Part shown: positions 41,978 through 52,768 of the stretch, in pieces | How the letters are laid out: each line of letters opens with the position of its first letter | Position numbering within the stretch: position 1 is the stretch's first letter | Source: Candidatus Iainarchaeum sp. | GTDB taxonomy: Archaea > B1Sed10-29 > WALL01 | Assembly (NCBI GenBank): GCA_023129115.1 | Contig: JAGMCR010000011.1 | Location: 43,909-107,908 of the forward strand | Reading direction: 5' to 3' | DNA: 64,000 nt | Notes under the pieces: model-generated | The model's database searches: none | The model's input: the letters and a program-made list of their open reading frames with translations, nothing else | What the model was told of the DNA's origin: nothing | Made by a program: the position numbers and the translations under genes

Positions 41978-44900
41978 CTAAATCTCCTGCGCCCACGGCC
42001 CTGGGGCGAGCGCGTTGTCCCTCGCCCTCACTCTCCAGACCCACTTGCCCTGGCACAGGCACGCGTCCATGCCGTCCGGCCCGCCGTACGGCCCCACCGG
42101 GCACCAGTGCGTCGTGCTTGGGGTGTACGAGCAAGTCCCGGCGCTGCAGTACGTCCCCTTGGCAATCCATCCCGTGTCGAAGCCGTCGTTGTCCGTGCCC
42201 ACTGGGTCCGTGGCCCACCCCGTGTCCCTCGCGACCTCGAGCTCGTAGTCCTTGATGCCGGAGCCGCCCGTGTCACTTGCCTCTGTCCACTGGAACGTGG
42301 GGCACTCCACGTTGGTGTACTGCACTGCCGTCAGCACAGGGGCGGGCGGCGCGGCTTGGTCCACCTTGAACTCGATGCCGGCCGCCTGGTACCCAATGTT
42401 TCCGAGCGTGTCCTTTGCCGCGGCGCACACCCACACGTGGCTCGTTATGTCCGACGGCGACGGCAGGGTGTACGAGCCGTAGTCCTGCGGGCACGCGCCT
42501 GCAGCGCCCGTAGTATATATCTTATAGGTCCCAGTGTCGCATCCGGCCGTGCCCACGTCGCTGCATGTGACTGTTGCCGGCGAGGTGGCCTCGGTCCAGT
42601 CTGCCGGCGCGCCGTCCGTGCTCACCGGCGACGGTGCCGAGTTGTCAATGTCCACGACGTCGTTGTTGGTCTTGTACCCGACGGACCAGCCGTACCCGTC
42701 CCACGCGCGGCACCTGAGGTCCACGCCGGTCTGTGTTGCCACGAGGCTGACGTCCCAGTTGCACGAGCCGCTGCTGCATCCGCCAATGTCGTGCCATCCG
42801 CCACTGTAGTTCGCTTCTATCTGGTACGTGATGGAGTCGCCGTCCGCGTCAACCGCACTCGCGCACGTAATCGCCACCAGCGGGCTGTCCCCGCCCCTGG
42901 TGACCACACTGGTCGGCGTGAGCGTGGTCGGGTTCGGCGGCAGAGTGTTGCACCATGCCTTTGCCTCGGCGGTCTCCTGGGCAGCGCCGCTCGCGGCTAT
43001 GTTGAACGTCCCGCTGCACGTGATGCACGTGTACCCGCCCTCTGGCGAGACGCTCCACGACACGCCGTTGAACGCGATTGGGTCAGTGTTCGTGAAGTCC
43101 ACTGTCTCTGTCCGGTACTGCTGGTGTGTCTCGTACTGCGAGCAGGTGCCGTTGGGGCCCCACCCGTTTTCGACTAGGGTTATGGTGCCGGCCTCGCTCC
43201 ACTTGAACGTGTACTGGTCGTTCCCGCCCGCGGTGGGGCTGACTGTCTTCGCGCCGCAGTCGACGGCGGCGTACGAGTCCCCGGTCTGGCTTTCCCCGAC
43301 GCCGTCCCAGTACGCGCCGTCGTCGCACGCGTCCTGCAGCGAGGCGCTCGCGGCCTCTGCCGCGGTGTTGCTCACGGTAACAGTGCACTGCTCGTACGCG
43401 GTGCCGCCCGCCACTGTAGTGCTCCCGGTGTCCTGCTCGGGCACGCAGTCGCTCGCGGTGAGCGCATTGTCCCACGTGTAGCACAGCGACTCGTATTCAG
43501 TCGTGTGGTACGGCGCGTGTGACTCCCACACCGCGGGGTTTGCGGTCTGGGCGGTGTAGTCTTTTATCGCGGTGTCTATGTCCGGGTCGTACTCGGGCGC
43601 TGCCACGGCGTACGAGAGCCCGCTTATTCCGTCGTAGTGGAGCGTTTGCCTGCGCGTGAACGACGTGCCGTCGCCGTCGTTTAGGAATATGTCGACGCTC
43701 CTGTCAACGTGGTTCTCGTACGAGACCACGTAGTCCTGGTCGCCGTCGTGGTCGAAGTCAAAGGCCCCGCCCCCGCCGTGGTCGTCGGTGTCGAACACAA
43801 CTCCCTGGTACGAGAACGTCGCCGGGTCGCCGCCCATGTTCTTGAACAGGGAGTGCGCGCCGCCGCCTCCCTCGCTGCGGATGAAGTCTGGCAGGCCGTC
43901 GCCCGTGAAGTCCGCCGCGGCGAACGAGTACGAGTCCCACGTGTTCGCGTCGCCGTCCGCGACCACCGGGGCCTCGAAGAGCCCGGTGCCGAGCCCGTAC
44001 CAGATAACCGTGCCGCCGTTGCCGCTTATCGCGAAGTCCATGTTGCCGTCCATGTCAAAGTCTGCGGCGTCGCACTCGCGGATGCTGCCACTGGGCTTGC
44101 CCTGTATCGCCTCGTACGTGAACCCTCCTGTGCCGTCCCCCAGGAAGCGGTAGACCTGTGAAATGACGTTTGGCGCTGCGATGAAGTCGTAGTTCCCGTC
44201 GTTGTTGAAGTCCGCTGCCGCGGTGCACATCATGTAGTTGTTCGTCCACCCGCTCACAGTGGCTATCGCCACTTCGGTGAACGACTCGTACCCTGTCTTG
44301 CGGAGCATTGAGATTGCCCCATAGTCATTGATTATCACGTCGTAGTCGCCGTCGTTGTCGAAGTCGGCCATGGTGCTGCTCCTCGGCATCCGGTTCCCGT
44401 AGTCGCCGAGGTAGACCAGCTGCGAGAACGACCCGTCGCCGTACGAGTGGACCATGTACGCGCGCTCGTAGTCATCTATCACGAAGATGTACTCTTCACT
44501 GGCTTCTGCTGTGCCCGAGCACACCTGCCCGTCGTAAAGCGTCCAGCTGTCCACGCCGGCGTCAAGGCCCTTGCTCTCGTCGTAGTACCAGCCGGCCGAG
44601 CGCACGTCGCCGCCGACGCTGTTGTCAATCGTTATGGTCTCGCGGTACTCCAGGTCTGCCGCGCCCTCTTCCTCGATTGTTGGAGTGCCGGACTGTGTGG
44701 GGCTGCCCCAGCTGGTGTCCGCCCTTATCCCGTAGTTGTGCACGCCGAGGGCGCCCGTCATGCCACTGTGGTCTGTGCAGCTTACCCGGTAGTCGACGTC
44801 GCCCTTGCTGAACGCGTTCGGGCCCCAGTTCACTGTGCAGGACGTCTCGGTGTCGCAGTCGAGATGCGCCGAGTTTCCAATGTTGCCCTCGTGCGCGCCC

Positions 44901-47900
44901 TGCTGGAGGAGCTCTGCGTAGTCCATTGAGTCGTCAATGAAGTTCCCTGACACTGTGTCCTGGTCAATGTCGTAGCACATGTCCGAGATGGTCCACGTCC
45001 CCGCGTTCTCAAGCATTTTGGCTGCCTTGTTGGTTGCCGAGGGTATTGGGGTGTGGCCCCATTCAGTGTCGAACGAGAGCGTGAGCGAGCCCTCGTTGCC
45101 CGCCACGTCCCGGCACTTTATGTAGTAGGTGTACGCGTTCTCGTCGAACAGCATCATCCTGTGGTAATGCGATGTCGCGTACTGTGTGTCGAGTGGCATC
45201 ATGCTTGCCCACGCCTCGCTCTCGGCGGAGTACCTGCACAGCGCCGGCTCGTCCGTGCCCACTGTCCACATGTACTCGTACCACTCGTTGATGTCCGGCG
45301 TCGGGTCCGCTATGACCGCGGCCTCGGCTTCCGTGACCACCGGCGCATCAGTGTCTATGCCGAAGTCGTACGCCACCTCTGCGTTGCCGCCGCCGGCCTT
45401 CGCGAACACCGTGCCGCCGTCGTCGGTGAGCGCGATGTAGACGCGGTACGGCCCGGTCGTCTCTGCCCCGGTGTTCCATGCGCCCGCGTTCGCCCATTCC
45501 ACGCCCAGGTCGAGGCTGCTGCCCGCGCCGACCAGGATGGGCTCGTTCGAGACAGTGGCCACGTCCACCCAGCTGCCGGTGTTCTTCTGGACCTTCATGA
45601 GGAGCTTGCCGTCAACCGCGCGCGACCCGTCGTTCATTACTTCGCTCTTGCCCGCCATTGCCTCGGCCTCGCCCCACGTGACTCTTGGGGCGCCCACCTG
45701 GAAGGCCTGCGGGTCGGGCTCGCCCGCTATGAGCAGGCCGTCGGAGTACGCGCCGCCGCCCTGGTCCCCGCCAAGGTCGCCGCTCACCCACTCCTGTGCG
45801 CCCGCCGTGTCGAAGACATAGACCAAATCATTGTTCCACGCGGCGACCAGCTCCACAGCGCCGTCGTGGTCGACGTCGCCGAACATTGGCTGCATGGAGT
45901 ACGAGCCCTTGTCAATCGGGCCGAGCTCAAGGTTGAACGTGCCGGTGTCCTCGACGTTGTACACGCGCACAGCACCACCGTACTCGCCAATGGCCACTTC
46001 GGTCCTGCCGTCCTGGTCCCAGTCCATTATGGAGCCCGTGCCGTGGTTGCTGCCCTGGTCCGGCCCAAGCCCGGTGTTCGTCATCCCGTCCTTGCTCCAC
46101 TCGTAGACGCGCGGCTGGTCAGTGTCCCCGAAGACCATCTGGGCCCACTCGTTGTCGAACACGTACCCCGCTGCGCCGCTTGTGCCGCTGTTGTGTATGT
46201 CCCTCCACTTCTCTTCCTGCAGCCCGACGCCGTTGTAGCTGATTACGCTGAGGCCCTCGTCGTACCACTGGGCGCTCACTATTTCGGGCGTGCCGTCCAT
46301 GTCCACGTCGCCGCATACTGTGCACGCCTTGTTGTCGATGCGCTTCTTGGTGCCGTACGCCTGGCCAGTGCTCACGCGGGCGTACTCCTCTGCGTAGCCG
46401 CTGCCTGTCCAGCCCCAGACCTCAATGCGGTCCTGGCCGTAGCCGGGTATGATTATTTCATCCAAGCCGTCCATGTCAATGTCACACGCTGTTACCTGCA
46501 GCGTGTCGTAGATAACTGTGACAAAGCTCCCGAGCAACTCGTACCCACTGCCGGTCCAGTGGTACACATACTTGGTGGTCCCAGTGTACGGTGCTATGAT
46601 GAGCTCCGGCGTCCCGTCGCCGTTGGTGTCGGCTATGGCGAGCGCGGGGTAGTCTGCTGCCGCACTGGTCAGGATGTTGGTGACCACTTTGGTGACGCCG
46701 TTTATTACGTTGACCTCGCCCGTGTGCCCCGCCGTTATTATGTCCCTCACGCCGTCGCCGTTCAGGTCTGTCTCGGGGTAGAAGAACGTCTGCGAGAGCG
46801 GGATTTGCGTTGGCGCGCCCCTGTCCACTCCGTCGAACACGAGCCAAAAGTACCTTGTCGCGTCGGCGGTCGTGGCGCCGTCGAGCACAAAGTCAATCCT
46901 GCCGGCGGCCTTCGTGAGCGCGTTGTAGTCGCTGCCCAGGTGGTAGAACCGCGACGCCTTCTCGCCGATTACCTGGCCGCTGGAACTCACTTCCACAACG
47001 CGGTAGCAGTTGTCGCACATGGACGTGCCTGCGCCGCCCGCGCCGTCGAAGAGCTTGGTGAAGTCCACGAGCAGGCTCATCTTGTAGTCCGTGCGCGCGT
47101 ACTGGTTGTTGTCCACGGTGAACGGCGCCTTGTACAGCCACTGCTGGCCCAGTATCGTGTCACTGGCCGGGCCGGTGAGGTACACGCCCGTGTTTCCGCC
47201 GTGCACCTGCCTCACTGTCCCCGCAGTCATTGTCACGTCGACAGTGCCGATGGTGACTTGGCCGGGGGAGTAGTCCTTGGCAGTGCCGCCCTCGCCGTCG
47301 TTCGCCTCGCACCAGATGTAGTACGAGCCCGTGGCCCACGCGGAGACGTCGCATGACTCTGTGCCGTCGTTCGTGCTGCCGGTGAAGCACGTGTACGTCT
47401 GGTCCCAGCCCGCGGCGTCCGCGTCGCCGTAGCAGCTGATTGTCGGGCTGGTCTCGATGTCGCTCGCCGTCCAGTTCACTGTGTACGACGCGTCTGCGCT
47501 CGCGCCCCCGCCCGGCGGCGCGGTGACCTCGATGGTGGGGAGGTCGTTCACTGACGCGACATTGATTGTGAACGAGTCGTCCGCCGTGGCGTAAGTGTCG
47601 CTCGCCCTGATTGTGCATGACGCCGCGCCGAACCAGTTGTCGGCGGGCCTTATCCACAGCTCCCTGCCGTTGGTGCCGTTTGTCTTGCAGTCCACCTGCG
47701 CTGCGTTTTCTGTCAGCACGGTGAATGTGAGCGTGTCGCCGTCGCAGTCAGTGGCCTGGCCGCCGCCAGTCACGCTTAGGTCAGAGTCAATCCTCATCCA
47801 CCCATCGTCCTCGTTCTTGTTGATTGGGTCGGTTATTGCCTGCGTCCACACAGGCACCTGGTTGGCTATCACGCAGTCCACTGTGCTGGACCACCCTGTC

Positions 47901-50900
47901 TCGTCGTTCGGGGTGTCGTCGTTCCGCGCCTTTATTTTGTAGCTGTACGTGGAGCGCGGTGCCGTGAGCCCGGTGTCCGTGAATGTTGGCGTGGTCTGGC
48001 TCGTGGAGCGCACCCACCCGGAGTTGCTCTCGCCGCCGTTGCTGGTGGTGGGCTCTATGTAGTACTCCGTGGCCACGGTTGTGCCCATGTCCGGGGTGAG
48101 CGTGCACGAGTACGTCCCCGCGCTGCAGCCCTGGCTTGTGTAGGACAAAGTTGGCGCCACTGCGTGCGTGTGCTTGCACGCCTGCGAGCCATAGCCGCCG
48201 ATGTTTCCGCCGTTGTCCCGGGCGCGCACGCGGTAGCAGAACTCTGTGTTCGGCGAGAGCCCGCCGTCGACATAGCCGCTCGCGACCCACCCACTGTCCG
48301 TGCCGCCGTCATCGATGCCGACTGTGTTGTCGGCCTGGTAGTCATCACTGTCAGTGCCGGTGGTGACTGTGGTCTTGCTGATTTTGTGGAGCTCGCAGTC
48401 GTCCCACCATGTCTGGCCCGTGGCTGTCCCCAGCGTGTACCTTAGGAGGCGCACGTCGCCCGACGCGCCGGACCTGAAGACAGTGTATATCCTCGTCCAG
48501 TCCGTTGTGCCGCTCGTGCTGGTGAAGTCCAGGGTCGTGAACTGGTGCTCGGGCCATATCCTCGTATACCCGGCGGTTAGCGCTGTCTTGACCATGCACT
48601 CCGCGATGTATTCCGTGTTCGCCTCGACGTCAGTGCCTATGATGAAGTCCGAGCCGGCGTACCTTGTGCTCGCGCTCGTGTCCTGCCTAAGTGAATAGTC
48701 GCCAGTGTACGCGACAGAGCTGTCTACTGTGTACCCGTTGCTGACGACGCTCCCGGCCCTGAAGTAGCACGGGGTTGCCGTCTTTTCACATCCCCCGTCG
48801 TAAAACATGTTCTCATCGTTCCCCGCGTCGTCGAACGCCTTGATGTAGTGGTACCATGTGTCCCCGGTGTCAGTGACAGAAGCCCAGTTCACGGCCATGC
48901 TGCCTGTGCCGACGCCCGTGAAGGTCGGCGTGGCGCCGTTTGGCGGGATTGTCGTGTCGCTCGCCTCGCTGTCCCCGTACTCGTCGTCTGCGATGAGCGG
49001 TGTTACTTTGATGTCGTCAAATTCTGCGGCGGTATACAATGTCAGCAGGCCAATGTACCCTGTGGACATTGTGCTGTCCGTTAGATCCGCGATGAGCACC
49101 CCATCCACATAGAACTTGAGGCTGCTTCCCACCACTTTTGCCTTCAGCTCGTGCCATTCATTCATGGTGAGGCTCGTTGCGCTTGACGTGAATATGTACC
49201 CGGCATCCTGGTAGTCATAAACTCTCCACGTGTTGTCGTCTTGGTGGTGGAAGAACCCGTAGTACGTGTTAACGTCCTGCGCCCGCAGTATCAGCCCAAC
49301 GTTTGGATACGCATGTGTGATTGATGTCGGCTTTACTTTGGCGGAAAACACGTAGTCAGTCCATCCCGAGCTGCCGGCAGTCAGCTTTTTCCATCCTCCG
49401 CTACTTGCGTCGGACTGGGTTAGTTTTTCCGAGCTCACGGCCCAGGTGCCGCCGGTCACGGTCCATGTGGGGTTACTTGTATAGTCCCCATCAGTGAACT
49501 CGTCCAATAGCCCACCCACAGGCTCGTAAGCCCCGGTGGCAGCCGCGTTCCTGTACAGGCCGTGCGTGATAAGCCCCGAGTTCATGTCGTTCCGTATGTC
49601 GTCTTCACTGAGCGGGGTGCTGTAGACGCGGAACTCGTCCACAATGCCGAACTGCTGTGTTCCAGTGTGGTGGTTGCCAACGGTGTAAACGTCGGAAGTC
49701 GACTTCGCGGGCGAAATCCCTACCTGCTCGCCGTCAATATAAAATGTCGTGGTTGTGCCTGTCCCCACGGCGGCGATATGGTACCAGCCCGCCACCAAGC
49801 CGTCTGTGTCGAACCCACTGGAGTGGAAGCCACCGCCATTGTTTATGTAGGTCCCGAGCAGGCCAGTGGACTTTTGGACTATTATCTGGTGGTCTTCAGC
49901 CGTGCCCCTCGCCAGCGTGTTCCAGTTCGCGGCCGCGGCAAATGGGTACATGGCCCAGGCACTTATGGTCCAGTCGGCACCCAAATCCACTACTGGGGTG
50001 AGCAGTACCTTGTCGGCTTCAGCAGCGAAGTCCAGTGCCCCGCCCGTGTACGGGCCGGTGTTGCCTGTTGCCACAGTCGCGCCGGTTAGTGCGCCGCTGA
50101 CCCCTTGCGGGCCCCAGTCCTCTGCAACCCCGCCCTCGAAAGGCATGTACAGCACGAGCCCCGCGTCTCCCTGGTCCCACGTTAAGTCCACCTCGTTCGC
50201 CACGAGGTCCGCCGTTGCGGTCAGGTCCGGCGTCGCTGGCGCAGTTCTGTCGATTGGCCCGATGGTCGCGGACGAGCCGCTGTAGCCGGTCGAGTCACCA
50301 CCGCCGTTTGCCGCCATGACCGAGAACGTGTAGGCTGCGTTGTCCGGCAGGTTCAAGTCAATCCCGCTCGCCCCGCCCCACGCGGAATACATCTGGGCGA
50401 CTTGGCCCGCGCCGAGCGTGCCGTCCGCCTGCAGGAAGTCCCCGCTGTTGTCCTCGCGAATCGTGTATGTCACAGACGCACCATTAGTGCTGGGGTCTAT
50501 CACCAGGGTTATTCCAGTGAACTCGCTGTTCAGCGGCGCGTTAAGGTCCGTTGCAGTCGGCGCCCCTGGCGTGGCTGGCCAGGTCCACGTGTTTTGTGTC
50601 GATGAGTCGGCTGTGGTGAACCCGAACGAGTCCCTCGCCTTCACTGTGTAAGTGTACTGCTCGCCCGGCGTGAGCCCGGTGTCTGTGTACGTGTTGCTCG
50701 TGCCCCAGGTCCTGTCGTGGCACCCGCCTGTCACGCACGTGAAGTAGTACTCCACGCTGCCGGGCGCGCACCCGACGTCAGAGACTGCGGTGGCCGCGAT
50801 GTCAATCGAAGTGGTCTCGCCGCCCGGCGAGGGCTCGATGGTGCTTATGGTCGGCTGGTTCGGGGGCGCGCGGTCGATTTCTATGGGGCCAATGGTGTGC

Positions 50901-52768
50901 TCGGTCTCGGTGTTGCTTAGGGTGTCTATTGATTTGTACTCAAACCACCACGTGCACGCATTGTCCGCGGCGCATGGGATTGCGACCGGGCCGGTGTAAG
51001 TCGTGGTCGCACTGCACGTGCTACTTGCGAGGCAGTATTTTATCTCGTCAACGCCCGCCGCGCCCGTGTCCACCGCGCTGAGCACGGCGTTGCTCGGCTC
51101 GGTCGACCGGCACTCTGCAACCAGCCCGCTGGTCTCGGTTGTTGTCGGCGCGGTGTTGTCGATGTTGATTACGTTGAGGTTCGTAATCCAGTCGCTGGTC
51201 TGGGCAACACTGTCGAACGCCCTGCACCTGAGGTCAACACCGGTTTGTGTCGAGTATCCAGTGACGTCCCAGTAGTACTCGCATTCTCCAATGCCTTCAC
51301 ACCAGTCTGGATAAGGGTTCCCAACGGCAGCAGGGACTGGGCCATACCATCCAGTGCCCTCGCCAGTGTCCCAGTACGCCTCGAGCTCGTAGCAGAACTC
51401 GCCCGTCATCTCGCCCTCGCTGCACCCGAAGGCGCCGTCCGCGTCGGTCGAGCCACTGCACACAATGGGTACCATGCCCAGTTCGTATGGCCCTCCGTAC
51501 GTGGTCGTTGTGTCTGGCGTGAGGGTCGTCGGCGTGGTCGGCGGGGTGTTGCACGCGGCCGGGTCGTTGTACGCGTTGTCGATTTCGCGGAAGTACAGCT
51601 TGTTGTCGTACGTCCGCCCGTAAATCGAGCCTATGTACCCCCCGGAGCACGCGGGCGCGCGCTTCTCAATGCCCTGGTTCCCACTGTTCCCGTACGAGTT
51701 GAGTATGACCTGGGCGCCGAGCCCCGTGGACGCGTCGTACCGCTTGTAGTACACGTCTCCAGCGGTCCCACTCCTCCCAGAGTAGGTGTAGTACATGTTG
51801 CCCGCGGCGTCGCCGCCGACGTTCCCCCAGTTCGAGTAAACGGTAGAAACCGTCCCCGTGGTCCACGAGCTCGAGGTGAGCGCGCCTGTGTACCCGTAGT
51901 AATCATAGTTGCTCACGCCCTGGAACGCCATGTGGAGCTTGTTGTTCGCGGCGACCACGACACCGCATGACTGCACGTTGCTGGTGGCGCCGGCGAGTGT
52001 GTCGTACCCAGCGGTCGACCCGTCTATCCTCTTCCATGACGCGCCGTTGTCGCTGGACTGCGTGTAGACACAGCGCCTCAGTGAAGTCGTGGAAGTGTGG
52101 TGCTGGCGCGCGCCGACGTGGACTCGCGCCTGGTAGTCAACATCAATCGTGGGGTTTGGGTAGTAGTACGTCCCGGTTACGAATGGTATGGTTATTTCTG
52201 CACTAAGCCCTGTGCCCGAGTCCCAGTACTTGTACAGGACATTGTCCCTGTCAGCGTCCTTCACGTAAACAAAGTGCGCTCGGTAGTGCGTCGCGTCGTA
52301 GCGGTGGAGCGCGATGTCGGGGGCGCCGTAGACGGCTCCGCTGAACACTACTGCGACCTGGGTCCAGCTCCCGCTGAGGTGGCAGTTGGTGGTGCAGGTC
52401 TTGTATAGGGCTTGCGAGTTTGCAGTGTCGTAGTAGATGAGGTGGAGCTTGTCGTCAGTGGTGTCGAGCCAGAAGTTGGGGCCGGCTGCATTGCTGAACA
52501 GTAGTGCGAGGCTCCCAAAGTCACTTATGGAGGCGGGGTGCTCGGTAGTGCTTTTGATGTAGTACACTTGGTTATCAATATGGTCGCGGAAAATGATGTG
52601 GTACATCCAGTTGCTGTCGCGCCATATGTTCTTGCCGCCGGGCCCGCCTGTCGGGTGTTCCGCGCTGGCGGCGTCGCCGGAGCGGATGACTATCTCGGGG
52701 CCCAGCGCTGCCGCGGCCACGCTAACGAGCATTAGCAGCGCGGTTGCCACAAGCAAGAAGCGCTTCAT
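41978..52768 (-). CDS. Giant secreted adhesin-like protein (3,596 aa)
   Basis: A signal peptide ('MKRFLLVATALLMLVSVAAA') is followed by a sialidase/BNR-like propeller (to about residue 420), Ig/FnIII modules, a LamG domain (about 870-1080), a second concanavalin-like domain, a CBM-like domain (about 1330-1470), a cadherin-like module, a DUF2341-like stretch, then two FG-GAP/VCBS propellers ('DTNGDGTPELIIAP', 'DFNNDGNYDFIAAP'; about 46.8-45.7 kb and 44.5-43.6 kb) and C-terminal Ig modules ending in the 'KWVWRVRARDN' module shared with the 527-residue protein. Sugar and calcium binding are expected. The ATG at 52768 overlaps the lipoprotein stop (ATGA); in-frame codons upstream precede the signal peptide. 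Confidence 0.9.
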   Translation of the reverse strand: MKRFLLVATALLMLVSVAAAALGPEIVIRSGDAASAEHPTGGPGGKNIWRDSNWMYHIIFRDHIDNQVYYIKSTTEHPASISDFGSLALLFSNAAGPNFWLDTTDDKLHLIYYDTANSQALYKTCTTNCHLSGSWTQVAVVFSGAVYGAPDIALHRYDATHYRAHFVYVKDADRDNVLYKYWDSGTGLSAEITIPFVTGTYYYPNPTIDVDYQARVHVGARQHHTSTTSLRRCVYTQSSDNGASWKRIDGSTAGYDTLAGATSNVQSCGVVVAANNKLHMAFQGVSNYDYYGYTGALTSSSWTTGTVSTVYSNWGNVGGDAAGNMYYTYSGRSGTAGDVYYKRYDASTGLGAQVILNSYGNSGNQGIEKRAPACSGGYIGSIYGRTYDNKLYFREIDNAYNDPAACNTPPTTPTTLTPDTTTTYGGPYELGMVPIVCSGSTDADGAFGCSEGEMTGEFCYELEAYWDTGEGTGWYGPVPAAVGNPYPDWCEGIGECEYYWDVTGYSTQTGVDLRCRAFDSVAQTSDWITNLNVINIDNTAPTTTETSGLVAECRSTEPSNAVLSAVDTGAAGVDEIKYCLASSTCSATTTYTGPVAIPCAADNACTWWFEYKSIDTLSNTETEHTIGPIEIDRAPPNQPTISTIEPSPGGETTSIDIAATAVSDVGCAPGSVEYYFTCVTGGCHDRTWGTSNTYTDTGLTPGEQYTYTVKARDSFGFTTADSSTQNTWTWPATPGAPTATDLNAPLNSEFTGITLVIDPSTNGASVTYTIREDNSGDFLQADGTLGAGQVAQMYSAWGGASGIDLNLPDNAAYTFSVMAANGGGDSTGYSGSSATIGPIDRTAPATPDLTATADLVANEVDLTWDQGDAGLVLYMPFEGGVAEDWGPQGVSGALTGATVATGNTGPYTGGALDFAAEADKVLLTPVVDLGADWTISAWAMYPFAAAANWNTLARGTAEDHQIIVQKSTGLLGTYINNGGGFHSSGFDTDGLVAGWYHIAAVGTGTTTTFYIDGEQVGISPAKSTSDVYTVGNHHTGTQQFGIVDEFRVYSTPLSEDDIRNDMNSGLITHGLYRNAAATGAYEPVGGLLDEFTDGDYTSNPTWTVTGGTWAVSSEKLTQSDASSGGWKKLTAGSSGWTDYVFSAKVKPTSITHAYPNVGLILRAQDVNTYYGFFHHQDDNTWRVYDYQDAGYIFTSSATSLTMNEWHELKAKVVGSSLKFYVDGVLIADLTDSTMSTGYIGLLTLYTAAEFDDIKVTPLIADDEYGDSEASDTTIPPNGATPTFTGVGTGSMAVNWASVTDTGDTWYHYIKAFDDAGNDENMFYDGGCEKTATPCYFRAGSVVSNGYTVDSSVAYTGDYSLRQDTSASTRYAGSDFIIGTDVEANTEYIAECMVKTALTAGYTRIWPEHQFTTLDFTSTSGTTDWTRIYTVFRSGASGDVRLLRYTLGTATGQTWWDDCELHKISKTTVTTGTDSDDYQADNTVGIDDGGTDSGWVASGYVDGGLSPNTEFCYRVRARDNGGNIGGYGSQACKHTHAVAPTLSYTSQGCSAGTYSCTLTPDMGTTVATEYYIEPTTSNGGESNSGWVRSTSQTTPTFTDTGLTAPRSTYSYKIKARNDDTPNDETGWSSTVDCVIANQVPVWTQAITDPINKNEDDGWMRIDSDLSVTGGGQATDCDGDTLTFTVLTENAAQVDCKTNGTNGRELWIRPADNWFGAASCTIRASDTYATADDSFTINVASVNDLPTIEVTAPPGGGASADASYTVNWTASDIETSPTISCYGDADAAGWDQTYTCFTGSTNDGTESCDVSAWATGSYYIWCEANDGEGGTAKDYSPGQVTIGTVDVTMTAGTVRQVHGGNTGVYLTGPASDTILGQQWLYKAPFTVDNNQYARTDYKMSLLVDFTKLFDGAGGAGTSMCDNCYRVVEVSSSGQVIGEKASRFYHLGSDYNALTKAAGRIDFVLDGATTADATRYFWLVFDGVDRGAPTQIPLSQTFFYPETDLNGDGVRDIITAGHTGEVNVINGVTKVVTNILTSAAADYPALAIADTNGDGTPELIIAPYTGTTKYVYHWTGSGYELLGSFVTVIYDTLQVTACDIDMDGLDEIIIPGYGQDRIEVWGWTGSGYAEEYARVSTGQAYGTKKRIDNKACTVCGDVDMDGTPEIVSAQWYDEGLSVISYNGVGLQEEKWRDIHNSGTSGAAGYVFDNEWAQMVFGDTDQPRVYEWSKDGMTNTGLGPDQGSNHGTGSIMDWDQDGRTEVAIGEYGGAVRVYNVEDTGTFNLELGPIDKGSYSMQPMFGDVDHDGAVELVAAWNNDLVYVFDTAGAQEWVSGDLGGDQGGGAYSDGLLIAGEPDPQAFQVGAPRVTWGEAEAMAGKSEVMNDGSRAVDGKLLMKVQKNTGSWVDVATVSNEPILVGAGSSLDLGVEWANAGAWNTGAETTGPYRVYIALTDDGGTVFAKAGGGNAEVAYDFGIDTDAPVVTEAEAAVIADPTPDINEWYEYMWTVGTDEPALCRYSAESEAWASMMPLDTQYATSHYHRMMLFDENAYTYYIKCRDVAGNEGSLTLSFDTEWGHTPIPSATNKAAKMLENAGTWTISDMCYDIDQDTVSGNFIDDSMDYAELLQQGAHEGNIGNSAHLDCDTETSCTVNWGPNAFSKGDVDYRVSCTDHSGMTGALGVHNYGIRADTSWGSPTQSGTPTIEEEGAADLEYRETITIDNSVGGDVRSAGWYYDESKGLDAGVDSWTLYDGQVCSGTAEASEEYIFVIDDYERAYMVHSYGDGSFSQLVYLGDYGNRMPRSSTMADFDNDGDYDVIINDYGAISMLRKTGYESFTEVAIATVSGWTNNYMMCTAAADFNNDGNYDFIAAPNVISQVYRFLGDGTGGFTYEAIQGKPSGSIRECDAADFDMDGNMDFAISGNGGTVIWYGLGTGLFEAPVVADGDANTWDSYSFAAADFTGDGLPDFIRSEGGGGAHSLFKNMGGDPATFSYQGVVFDTDDHGGGGAFDFDHDGDQDYVVSYENHVDRSVDIFLNDGDGTSFTRRQTLHYDGISGLSYAVAAPEYDPDIDTAIKDYTAQTANPAVWESHAPYHTTEYESLCYTWDNALTASDCVPEQDTGSTTVAGGTAYEQCTVTVSNTAAEAASASLQDACDDGAYWDGVGESQTGDSYAAVDCGAKTVSPTAGGNDQYTFKWSEAGTITLVENGWGPNGTCSQYETHQQYRTETVDFTNTDPIAFNGVSWSVSPEGGYTCITCSGTFNIAASGAAQETAEAKAWCNTLPPNPTTLTPTSVVTRGGDSPLVAITCASAVDADGDSITYQIEANYSGGWHDIGGCSSGSCNWDVSLVATQTGVDLRCRAWDGYGWSVGYKTNNDVVDIDNSAPSPVSTDGAPADWTEATSPATVTCSDVGTAGCDTGTYKIYTTGAAGACPQDYGSYTLPSPSDITSHVWVCAAAKDTLGNIGYQAAGIEFKVDQAAPPAPVLTAVQYTNVECPTFQWTEASDTGGSGIKDYELEVARDTGWATDPVGTDNDGFDTGWIAKGTYCSAGTCSYTPSTTHWCPVGPYGGPDGMDACLCQGKWVWRVRARDNALAPGPWAQEI

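Noticed and set aside
45053..47356. 767-codon plus-strand reading frame
   Set aside because: Antisense to the FG-GAP repeats of the 3,596-residue protein; composition is Arg/Val/His-rich with no recognisable motif.
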